A stretch of DNA of 64,000 bases from Desulfarculaceae bacterium (lineage in GTDB: Bacteria > Desulfobacterota > Desulfarculia > Desulfarculales > Desulfarculaceae), in assembly GCA_021737145.1 (NCBI GenBank), contig JAIPEN010000009.1, forward strand, positions 1 through 64,000. Reading direction: 5' to 3'. The stretch's first letter is position 1. Every line of letters begins with the position of its first letter. This document shows, piece by piece, positions 40,711 to 47,477 of this stretch. The position numbers and the translations under genes are program-made. The notes under the pieces were generated by a model. The model was not told where the DNA came from. It ran no database searches and saw only the letters and a list, made by a program, of their open reading frames with translations.

Positions 40711-41535
40711 ATGGACCATCAACATAAGGTAGAAGGCGCCTTGGAGTACCTGCGGGGCCGCCTTCCCGCCGGGTTCGCCCCCCGGGTGGGCCTGACCCTG
40801 GGCACCGGGCTCTCGGACCTGGGCGCGGCCATCGCAAATCCGGTGAACATCCCCTACGACGACATCCCCGGCTTCCCGATATCCACCGTGGACAGCCACG
40901 CGGGCCACCTGGTGCTGGGCACCCTGGGAGGCCAGCCGGTGGCCGCCCTGGCCGGCCGATTTCATCTATACGAAGGCTACAGCGCCCAAGAGGTCACCCT
41001 GCCGGTCAGGGTGCTGGCCCTGCTGGGGGTGGAGGTGTTCGTGTTCTGCTCGGCCGCGGGCGGCCTGGACACCAGCATGCAAGCCGGCCGGGTCATGCTG
41101 CTCACCGACCACATCAACCTCACCGGCGACAACCCCCTCATCGGACCCAATGTGGATGCCTGGGGCGAGCGCTTCCCGGACATGAGCCAGGTCTACGACC
41201 CCCAGCTCCAGTCCCTGGCCCGCGCCGTGGCCCGGGCCGAGGGCATCGAGCTCTACGCCGGGGTGTACATCGGGCTCAAGGGCCCCTCCATGGAGACCCC
41301 GGCCGAGACCCGCATGCTGCGCGCCCTGGGGGCCGACGCGGTGGGCATGTCCATGGTCCTGGAGGTGATCGCCGCCCGCCACATGGGCCTGCGCGTCCTG
41401 GGCTTTAACGCCATCAGCAATGTCAACGATCCCGACGACATGCAGCCCGCCCCCCTGGAGCTGGTCATCGCCAACGCGGGAAAAGCAGGTACGGACCTGG
41501 CCAAGCTGATCACCGGCGTGCTGGGCGAAATCTAG
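40711..41535 (+). CDS. punA: Purine-nucleoside phosphorylase
   Basis: A 274-residue trimeric-type PNP that phosphorolyses purine nucleosides to base and ribose-1-phosphate. Motifs: GLTLGTGLSDLG (phosphate loop), GRFHLYEGYSAQEVTLPVRV, VFCSAAGGLDTSM, and GLKGPSMETPAETRMLRALGADAVGMSMVLEVIAARH with the purine-site Glu. The common GMSTVPE reads GMSMVLE here, a change in the phosphate/ribose region that may affect substrate choice. Start ATG 40711 follows AGGGGGTTGG. With the MTA/SAH-deaminase-type genes at 44383-47000 it could recycle purine nucleosides from SAM by-products (inference). Confidence 0.93.
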   Translation: MDHQHKVEGALEYLRGRLPAGFAPRVGLTLGTGLSDLGAAIANPVNIPYDDIPGFPISTVDSHAGHLVLGTLGGQPVAALAGRFHLYEGYSAQEVTLPVRVLALLGVEVFVFCSAAGGLDTSMQAGRVMLLTDHINLTGDNPLIGPNVDAWGERFPDMSQVYDPQLQSLARAVARAEGIELYAGVYIGLKGPSMETPAETRMLRALGADAVGMSMVLEVIAARHMGLRVLGFNAISNVNDPDDMQPAPLELVIANAGKAGTDLAKLITGVLGEI

Positions 41536-41707
41536 CCGGTTTCGCCAGCCACCGGCATGCTGCGTTGCCGGCGTCGCTCGTTTCCTCGGCGTATGGGCAT
41601 ATACGTCTGTGGAACTCGCTCGCCGGACGCCTTGCCTTCCGGCGGCTGACTGTGCCGGACTGGCGCGGGCTCCTGTTCAATAAAAGTCGAGCAAATTCTA
41701 GATTAGT

Positions 41708-41739
41708 GTAGGTTGGGTAGAGCGCAGCGAAACCCAACA
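41708..41739 (+). repeat. Family-B repeat, copy 4
   Basis: GTAGGTTGGGTAGAGCGCAG then CGAAACCCAACA, eight bases ahead of a family-A copy. Confidence 0.92.
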
Positions 41740-41747
41740 GCACCCTT

Positions 41748-41995
41748 GTCATTGCGAGGAGCGGCCTCCTGGCCGCGACGCGGCAATCTCGGTCCGCCAG
41801 CAGGTCCTTCGGCAAACCAAAGAAGGTAGATAAAAAATCATATTTCGGGTGGCCCAGACAGCTTGCTGTCTGGGTCGCGGCGCTTTCGCGGCGCGACAAG
41901 AGGTGCAACGGCCGGCCCCGCCTTGACGAGGCGTCATCTCCCTGGACGACACCGCCTCTTGCAAGCAGAGATTGCTTCGCTCCGCTCGCAATGAC
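41748..41995. repeat. Family-A repeat, copy 6 (composite, with inner hairpin)
   Basis: Begins GTCATTGCGAGGAGCGGCC, includes GACGCGGCAATCTC, and ends AGATTGC...CTCGCAATGAC in inverse orientation. Between the two halves is a perfect 10-bp hairpin CCCAGACAGC - TT - GCTGTCTGGG (41853-41874). Frames across the 558-bp gap 41536-42093 are repeat-derived; no gene is seen. Confidence 0.75.
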
Positions 41996-42021
41996 GAGGC
42001 TCTTATTTAATTGGATGGATT

Positions 42022-42068
42022 GTCATTGCGGGGAGCGGCCTCCTGGCCGCGACGCGGCAATCTCGGCC
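42022..42068 (+). repeat. Family-A repeat, copy 7 (half element)
   Basis: GTCATTGCGGGGAGCGGCCT followed by CCTGGCCGCGACGCGGCAATCTCGG, nearly the same as 41748-41792, ending at the boundary of the EamA remnant. Confidence 0.8.
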
Positions 42069-42093
42069 CGCCAGCAGACGCCCCGCCCCGCGC

Positions 42094-42321
42094 CTACTTC
42101 CCCCGCGCCCCCAGCACCACCACCGCGCCCGCCACGATGATCCCCAACCCGAGCGCCCCGGCCAGGCTGGGGGCCACGCCCCACATCAGCAGGTCCAGCA
42201 GGGCCGCGAAGATCACCGCTGTGTAGCGGAAGGGACCGATCTGCCCCACGCTGGCGTATTGCAGGCCATGGGCGGTGAAATAGGCCTGCAACATGGACAG
42301 GGCGCCCAGGGTCAGGTTTGG
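42094..42321 (-). pseudogene. EamA/DMT transporter, 3' remnant
   Basis: About 75 codons encode LTLGALSMLQAYFTAHGLQY, then SVGQIGPFRYTAVIFAALLD and LIVAG-like ALGLGIIVAGAVVVLGARGK. This is the pattern of the last three membrane helices of EamA-family drug/metabolite exporters (ten helices, ~290 residues). The 5' three quarters are missing: the frame meets a stop at about 42368, next to the PEP-CTERM gene end. A family-A repeat abuts its 3' end. An internal ATG (42294) could start a 66-residue peptide but no ribosome site supports it. Confidence 0.72.
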
Positions 42322-42366
42322 CTGGGACGTGGGTGTTTGCCGGACCGGGGAGAACCAGGCCCCCGG

Positions 42367-43038
42367 CTAGCTGGCCCCGCCACCCTTGCGGCGCCGGCTC
42401 CAGCGTCTCCCGGCCAGGCCGGCCAGGCAGGAGCCCACCAGGAGCAGGGTGGCCGGCTCCGGAGTGGCGGCCCCGCCGCCTCCGGTGGTCTCCCCGCCCA
42501 GGGAGAGGTGGAAGGTGACGCCCAGGGGGTTGCTGCCCGAGTTGCCGTAGTTCTTCACCACCATGTCCAGCACCAGCGAGGTCATGCCGGCGGCCAGGCT
42601 GGAGCTGAAGTCGATGGTGCCCAGGGTGTTCCAGTTGCCGTAGACCGTGTTGGCCGAGGCCAGGTCGTGGTTCACGTAGAACCAGAGGTAGTCGTCCACC
42701 ATGTAGTCCAGGCGGCCGGTGAGGGACTGGGCATTGGCCGGCAGGGTGATCTCCAGGTGATACACCCGGTAGGATGCGGCCGGGCCGTTGTCGGAGTAGA
42801 GCTCGGATATCCACTCCGCGCCAGGGATGTCACCCCAGCCGCCGTGGTTGACCACGTTGGCAAAGGCCGCGCCGTCCCAATTCAGGGCATTGACCTCGGG
42901 CATGCTCATGTAGGTTTGGCTCACCAGCACCGAGGCGTCGCTGTAGCGGTCGATGGTGAACAGGTCCGCCCGGGCCGCCGGCGGTTGCGCCAGGACCAAC
43001 AAGGCCAGGATCAATATTATCGTGCATGCCTTGGACAA
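42367..43038 (-). CDS. PEP-CTERM sorting-domain exported protein
   Basis: A 223-residue secreted protein. Signal peptide at 1-24 (TIILILALLVLAQPPAARA), a beta-rich middle with a WFYVNHDL strand and a GNSGSNPLGVTFHLSLGGE segment, and the PEP-CTERM tail: PEPATLLLVGSCLAGLAG then RRWSRRRKGG. The tail directs the protein to exosortase (EpsH/XrtA) for processing and surface anchoring together with exopolysaccharide; no exosortase gene lies in this window. The start is TTG 43038 with GGGAGG at good spacing, since no ATG fits the signal peptide. Confidence 0.9.
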   Translation of the reverse strand: MSKACTIILILALLVLAQPPAARADLFTIDRYSDASVLVSQTYMSMPEVNALNWDGAAFANVVNHGGWGDIPGAEWISELYSDNGPAASYRVYHLEITLPANAQSLTGRLDYMVDDYLWFYVNHDLASANTVYGNWNTLGTIDFSSSLAAGMTSLVLDMVVKNYGNSGSNPLGVTFHLSLGGETTGGGGAATPEPATLLLVGSCLAGLAGRRWSRRRKGGGAS

Positions 43039-43129
43039 GGCCGCGCCTCCCTTTGCTGAAGTCCTTATATTATTGAGCCTATTCCCGGGTTTGTCCAGCC
43101 CGGCCGCGCCGGCCGCCCTCCCATTATTC

Positions 43130-43158
43130 TTGACAAGCGGCCCGCTCCGGGGTACTCA
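43130..43158 (+). promoter_or_regulatory. Sigma70 promoter of the structured leader/RNA before the methyltransferase gene
   Basis: TTGACA (43130-43135), 17-bp spacer, TACTCA (43153-43158). The predicted start near 43164 precedes a series of hairpins and a strong terminator. Confidence 0.65.
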
Positions 43159-43161
43159 AAT

Positions 43162-43320
43162 CATTACAACCCCGGCCAGGAAGGCCGGAGCGTTGCAAGG
43201 CATCTAGGCGAGTAAGCACATAGCGGAGCGCCGGACGGGGCCAAGCCCCAACCAGCGCCCCGCAACCAAAATAAAGCCACGAAGGCCGTTTCCCCCAGCA
43301 GGGGGAGGCGGCCTTTTTTG
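43162..43320 (+). ncRNA. Structured RNA with terminator: candidate riboswitch/attenuator or small RNA
   Basis: About 155 nt between a TTGACA-N17-TACTCA promoter and an intrinsic terminator, ending 18 bp before the methyltransferase start. Possible helices: CCGGCC/GGCCGG (43172-43188); GTTGC (43192-43196) with GCAAC (43262-43266), enclosing GGAGCGC (43225-43231) with GCGCCCC (43255-43261, one mismatch) and GGGGC/GCCCC (43237-43249). Together these form a nested, junction-like fold. Unpaired conserved-looking stretches such as TAGGCGAGTAAGCACATAGC remain. No known riboswitch class is matched with confidence; a cobalamin- or SAH-type core is only loosely suggested. It could equally be an independent small RNA. 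Confidence 0.5.
43282..43319 (+). terminator. Strong intrinsic terminator just before the methyltransferase gene
   Basis: AAGGCCG - TTT - CCCCC - AGCA - GGGGG - AGG - CGGCCTT then TTTT, a two-part stem with U-run. Its place inside the leader, 20 bp from the start codon, is what expected for transcription attenuation or for the end of a separate RNA. Confidence 0.88.
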
Positions 43321-43338
43321 TTTTCACGGAGAGAGCCC

Positions 43339-44253
43339 ATGGCCACCCTGCACGCCCTGCCCGACCCGGCGCCCGCCTCGCGGCCCCAAGGCCCCCAGTG
43401 GTGGGCCCGCCGCTGGGACGAGTCCCGCGCGGCCTCCCCCTGGCAAAGCTCCCAAGACCAGAGCCCCGCCCTCTGGCAGGAGTTCTACGGCCAGGTGAGC
43501 CGGTGGTGGCAACAGATGAGCGGCCATGGCGAGGCCTTTGGCCGGGCCGCGGCGGATTGCCTGATAGAAGAGGGCCTCTTGTGGCCCGGGGCCTCGGCCC
43601 TGGACGTGGGCTGCGGGCCCGGCGCTCTGTCCCTGGCCTTCGGCGCCCGGGGAGCCCGGGTCACCGCCCTGGACGACTCGGCGGCCATGCTCACCCGGTT
43701 CAAGGCCTCGGCCCTGGCCGCCGGGTGCCCGGCCCCGCGCTGCCACTGCCTGGACTGGCGGGACCATGCGCCCCAGGCCCCCTACGACCTGGTGAGCGCT
43801 GCCTTCTTTCCCCAGGCCCTGTGCGCCGAGGGCCTGGAGCGCCTGGAGGATTGGAGCAACGGGGCCTGCGCCCTCATCCTGGGCGCGGGGGGCGAGGTCT
43901 TCCCCTTCCGGGGCGAGATAATCCGCCAACTTTTGCCTTCATCCTCCGCCCGCCCGCACGGCCACCTGGACCTGGCCCGCAACTATCTGCTGGCCAGCGG
44001 CCGCGAGCCCCGGTTGCGCCGGGTGTCCTGGCCGGTGCGCCTGGACATGCCCCGCCAGGAGGTGGATGAATACTTCCGGGCCTATCTGGCCGTGTTCGGC
44101 CTGGGAGGCCCCCGGGTGGAGCGGGTGGTGGCCCGGGCCCTGGAGCCCCACACCAGGGCTGGCCGGGTGCAAACCCAAGCCATGGGCCAGGCCGATCTGC
44201 TCTGGTGGCCCGTGGGCCAAAACTCGGCCCTTTTCCAGGCCGCGGCCTCCTAA
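43339..44253 (+). CDS. Class I SAM-dependent methyltransferase
   Basis: A 304-residue Rossmann-fold methyltransferase. SAM-binding motif I is LDVGCGPGALSLAFGARG (about residues 91-108) with the acidic strand-2 end TALDDSAAM, and motif II-like DWRDHAPQAPYDLVSAAFFPQAL. N-terminal WWARRWDESR and a C-terminal dimerisation-like half. The substrate is unknown. Start ATG 43339 has GGAGAGAG. It follows the structured RNA/terminator closely and precedes two SAH/MTA-deaminase-type genes on the same strand, so SAM by-product metabolism may be shared (inference). Confidence 0.88.
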   Translation: MATLHALPDPAPASRPQGPQWWARRWDESRAASPWQSSQDQSPALWQEFYGQVSRWWQQMSGHGEAFGRAAADCLIEEGLLWPGASALDVGCGPGALSLAFGARGARVTALDDSAAMLTRFKASALAAGCPAPRCHCLDWRDHAPQAPYDLVSAAFFPQALCAEGLERLEDWSNGACALILGAGGEVFPFRGEIIRQLLPSSSARPHGHLDLARNYLLASGREPRLRRVSWPVRLDMPRQEVDEYFRAYLAVFGLGGPRVERVVARALEPHTRAGRVQTQAMGQADLLWWPVGQNSALFQAAAS

Positions 44254-44382
44254 AGCGCCATCTTCGGACAGCCGGGGCCGGGTAGAGCTACTCCCGCCGC
44301 CCCGCCCGCTCCCTCTCGCCCCATCCCCACGCCTGTGCTACCTTATCTGACCAGCCACCCACCCCAGGCAAGGAGCGAGGGC

Positions 44383-45693
44383 TTGGATCAGCTCTGCATC
44401 AACAACGGGACCATCCTGACCATGAACCGCGCGGGCGAGGTCATCAGCGGCGGAGCCCTGTGCGTGGAAAACGGGCGCATCGCCTTCTGCGGCCCGGCCG
44501 CCTCGGCCCCGCCCTCGTCGGGCCGGGTGCTGGATGCCCGCGGCGGGCTTATCATGCCCGGCCTGATCAACGGCCACACCCACTCGGCCATGACCCTGAT
44601 GCGCGGCCTGGCCGACGACCTGCCCCTGGACCAGTGGCTCAACGAGCACATCTTCCCGGCCGAAAAGGGCCTGAGCCCCGAGGCGGTGTACTGGGGCAGC
44701 CTGCTGGCCTGCGTGGAGATGATCCGCTCGGGCACCACCAGCTTTTGCGACATGTATCTCTTTGCCGGCGAGGTGGCCGACGCGGCCGACGAGTCCGGCC
44801 TGCGCGCGGTGGTGGGCGAGGTGCTCTACGACTTCCCCAGCCCCTCCTACGGCGAGATCGACAACGGCTTCCGGCTCACCCGTGAGCTTCTGGAGGCCCA
44901 CCGCGAGCATCCCCGCGTGTCCGTGGCGGTGATGCCCCACGCCCTCTACACCTGCTCGCGGTCCCTCTGGGAGCGGGCCGGCCAACTCAGCGCGGACTAC
45001 GGCGCGCCCCTGGTCACCCATTTGGCCGAGAACCAGGCCGAGACCGCCCAGGTCCGGCAGCAGTGGGGGGCCCGCCCCCTGGCCGTGCTGGAGCAGCTGG
45101 GCCTGGTCAACCGCCGCCTGTGGCTGGACCACGGGGTGGACCTTAACCAGGCCGAGATCGAGCGCTTGGCCGAGGCCGGGGTCCGGGTGGCCCACTGCCC
45201 CGAATCCAACATGAAGCTGGCCAACGGCGCCTTCCCCCTGCCCGAGATGCTGGCCGCCGGGGTCAAGGTGGGCCTGGGCACCGACGGCTGCGCCAGCAAC
45301 AACGACCTGGACCTGTTCGGGGAGATGGACTCCTGCGCCAAGCTGGCCAAGGCCAACCGCCTGGACCCCACCGTGGCCCCGGCCGCCGAGGTGGTGGGCC
45401 TGGCCACCTCGCGGGGGGCGGAGGCCTTCGGCCTGCCCGGCCAACTGGGGGTGCTGGAAAAAGGCGCCCTGGCCGACGTGATCGTCATCGACACCGACCA
45501 GCCCCACCTCACCCCCATGTACAACCCCCTGAGCCACCTGGTCTATGCCGCGCGGGGGGGCGACGTGCTGCACAGCGTGTGTCACGGCCGGGTGCTCATG
45601 GCCGAGCGCCACCTGGAGACCCTGGACCAGGCCGAGGTGATGGCCCGGGCCAAGGAAGAGGCGGCCCGGCTGAACGGATGCGTGCCGCTATGA
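44383..45693 (+). CDS. mtaD: Amidohydrolase, 5'-methylthioadenosine/S-adenosylhomocysteine deaminase type
   Basis: A 436-residue metal-dependent TIM-barrel deaminase. Metal ligands: H-T-H in GLINGHTHSAMTLMRG, His in VTHLAENQAE, His in WLDHGVDL and Asp in GTDGCASNNDLD. The E-x-H signature LAEN and the S-N-x-K-L motif (PESNMKLANG) fit MtaD/SsnA-type enzymes, which deaminate MTA/SAH to their inosyl forms. I choose TTG 44383 because AAGGAGCGAGGGC precedes it and the family N-terminus (CINNGTILTMN) follows; an upstream GTG has no site. It overlaps the next gene by ATGA. Confidence 0.88.
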   Translation: MDQLCINNGTILTMNRAGEVISGGALCVENGRIAFCGPAASAPPSSGRVLDARGGLIMPGLINGHTHSAMTLMRGLADDLPLDQWLNEHIFPAEKGLSPEAVYWGSLLACVEMIRSGTTSFCDMYLFAGEVADAADESGLRAVVGEVLYDFPSPSYGEIDNGFRLTRELLEAHREHPRVSVAVMPHALYTCSRSLWERAGQLSADYGAPLVTHLAENQAETAQVRQQWGARPLAVLEQLGLVNRRLWLDHGVDLNQAEIERLAEAGVRVAHCPESNMKLANGAFPLPEMLAAGVKVGLGTDGCASNNDLDLFGEMDSCAKLAKANRLDPTVAPAAEVVGLATSRGAEAFGLPGQLGVLEKGALADVIVIDTDQPHLTPMYNPLSHLVYAARGGDVLHSVCHGRVLMAERHLETLDQAEVMARAKEEAARLNGCVPL

Positions 45694-47000
45694 GCTCGGG
45701 CAACCTGCGGGTGACCGGCGGGCCCCTGTGGGCCGGACCGGGGATGTTCTGGCCCTCCGGCGCGGTGCTGGCCTCGGACGGGGTGGTGGTCTACGCGGGC
45801 GACGCGGCCCTGGCTCCGCCCCTGCCCGAAGCCTCGGAGCTGGACGCGGACGGCGGGCTGATAATGCCCGGCCTGATCAACGCCCACTGCCACGCGGCCA
45901 TGGTGCTCTTCCGGGGCCTGGCCGACGACCTGCCCCTGGACGCGTGGCTGAACCAGCACATTTTCCCGGCCGAGGCCCGGTGGGTCGACGAGCGGATGAC
46001 CGAGGTCTGCACCCGTTTGGCCGTGGCCGAGATGCTCTTGTCCGGCACCACCACGGTGGGCGACAGCTACTTCTGCGCCTCGGGCGCGGCCCGGGCCTAT
46101 GAGCAGACCGGCATGCGCGCGGTCCTGGCCCAGGGGCTCATCGACTTCCCGGCCCCCGGGGTGCCCGACCCGGCCCAGGGCCTGGCCGTGTGCCGCGAGT
46201 TCGTGGAGCGCTGGAGCGGAGTCAGCCCCCTGATCACCCCGGCCATCTTCGCCCACAGCCCCTACACCTGCTCGCCCCGCACCCTGGGCGAGGCCGCCGC
46301 CCTGCGCGAAGACCTGGGCGTTCGCCTCTACACCCACCTGGCCGAGACCGCCTCCGAGGTGGCCCAGAGCGCCGAGACCCACGGGGCCTCGCCCGTGGCC
46401 TGGCTGGACGAGCTGGGCCTGTTGCAGCGCCTGGACGCGGCGGTCCACTGCGTGTGGCTGGCCGAGGGCGAGGCGGAGTTGTTGGCCCAACGCGGGGTGG
46501 CGGTGATCGCCTGCCCGGGCTCCAACAGCAAGCTGGGCTCGGGCTGGGCCGACATCCCGACCATGCTGGCCGACGGCTGCGTGGTGGGCCTGGGCACCGA
46601 CGGCGCGGCCAGCAACAACAACCTGGACCTGTTCGGCGAGATCGGCCTGGCCGCCCGTTTGGCCAAGCTCAGGACCGGCGACCCGGCCTCCCTGCCGGCC
46701 GAGCAGGCGGTGGACCTGGCCCTGGCCGGTTCGGCCGCCGCCCTGGGCCTGGAGGAGAAGGTGGGCCGACTGGAGCCCGGCTTTGCCTGCGACCTCATCG
46801 TCATGGACCTGAGCGCCCCGCGCCTGACCCCCCTGTACGACGCGCCCTCCCACCTGACCTACGCGGCCAGCGGCAACGAGGTGCGCCACACGGTGGTGGA
46901 CGGACAGGTGCTGGTCAAGGACCGCCAACTCACTTGCCTGGACCTGGACCAGGCCATGGCCTCGGTGCGCGAGCTGGCCGCCCGGGTGGCCGGAGGCTAA
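45690..47000 (+). CDS. Second MtaD-type amidohydrolase, tandem paralogue
   Basis: Also 436 residues, clearly paralogous to the preceding gene: GLINAHCHAAMVLFRGLADD against GLINGHTHSAMTLMRGLADD. All metal ligands are kept (H-C-H, THLAETASE, HCVWL, GTDGAASNNNLD), so it should be active. Start ATG 45690 overlaps the previous stop (ATGA); an in-frame ATG at 45678 is possible. Differences in the middle (CPGSNSKLGSGW in place of CPESNMKLANG) suggest another nucleoside substrate. Products could feed PNP. The pair might work as two specificities or as a mixed oligomer. Confidence 0.86.
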   Translation: MSSGNLRVTGGPLWAGPGMFWPSGAVLASDGVVVYAGDAALAPPLPEASELDADGGLIMPGLINAHCHAAMVLFRGLADDLPLDAWLNQHIFPAEARWVDERMTEVCTRLAVAEMLLSGTTTVGDSYFCASGAARAYEQTGMRAVLAQGLIDFPAPGVPDPAQGLAVCREFVERWSGVSPLITPAIFAHSPYTCSPRTLGEAAALREDLGVRLYTHLAETASEVAQSAETHGASPVAWLDELGLLQRLDAAVHCVWLAEGEAELLAQRGVAVIACPGSNSKLGSGWADIPTMLADGCVVGLGTDGAASNNNLDLFGEIGLAARLAKLRTGDPASLPAEQAVDLALAGSAAALGLEEKVGRLEPGFACDLIVMDLSAPRLTPLYDAPSHLTYAASGNEVRHTVVDGQVLVKDRQLTCLDLDQAMASVRELAARVAGG

Positions 47001-47014
47001 GCAAGGGAGGGGAC

Positions 47015-47329
47015 ATGAACCACGGCCAGCCGTTTTTGATGCTCAACGCCCTGTGGTTCAAGCCCGAGGGCGGCCGGGAATCCTACCGGCGCTACATGAA
47101 GCTGGCCGGGCCGGTGCTGGCCAAGCACGGCGGCAGGCTGGTCGCCGGCGGGACACCCCGCCAGGCCATCATCGGCGAGTTCGACGCGAACCTGGTTTTC
47201 TTTGTGGAATACCCTTCCTGGCGGGCCTTCCAGGACATGCTGGCCGACCCGGACTACCGCCAGGCCCTGCCCCACCGCGAGGCGGCCATCACCAAGTCCC
47301 TGCTCATCCGCTGCGAAAAGACCCTGTAA
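47015..47329 (+). CDS. DUF1330-family protein
   Basis: A 104-residue ferredoxin-like fold (dimeric alpha/beta barrel) protein: LNALWFKPEGGRESYRRYMK, GPVLAKHGGRLVAGG, then FVEYPSWRAFQDMLADPDYR, the DUF1330 pattern. Function of the family is not known; some members are fused or adjacent to monooxygenases. Start ATG 47015 follows GGGAGGGGAC. It is fifteen bases after the amidohydrolase stop, so it belongs to this operon. Confidence 0.85.
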   Translation: MNHGQPFLMLNALWFKPEGGRESYRRYMKLAGPVLAKHGGRLVAGGTPRQAIIGEFDANLVFFVEYPSWRAFQDMLADPDYRQALPHREAAITKSLLIRCEKTL

Positions 47330-47357
47330 GTCTCAACCCATAAATTTAATTGCTGTT

Positions 47358-47399
47358 GTCATTGCGAGGAGCGCCAAGGGCGCGGCGCGGCAATCCCTG
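47358..47399 (+). repeat. Family-A repeat, copy 8 (half element)
   Basis: GTCATTGCGAGGAGCGCCAA, then GGGCGCGGCGCGGCAATCCCTG. It lies in the 148-bp gap between the convergent DUF1330 and mscS genes. Confidence 0.75.
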
Positions 47400-47477
47400 T
47401 TTGCCAGAAGGGGGCGGGAAAACAAAGAAGCCAGGGGAGGGCCTCGCCGGGGCACGGCAACCGGAAACGCCCCGGAC

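Noticed and set aside
42023..42814. 263-codon minus-strand frame spanning the EamA remnant and PEP-CTERM gene
   Set aside because: Out of phase with both recognised proteins; composition is shadow-like.
43188..43200. SAH riboswitch call based on GGAGCGTTGCAAGG
   Set aside because: The matching 3' strand (AACGGCGCTC type) that closes the SAH-riboswitch stem is not present; kept only as a hypothesis in the findings.
43225..43266. Cobalamin riboswitch call
   Set aside because: A run like the conserved core (CCCCGCAAC) is seen, but the flanking GCCAGGAGACCTGCC-type segment and usual length are missing.
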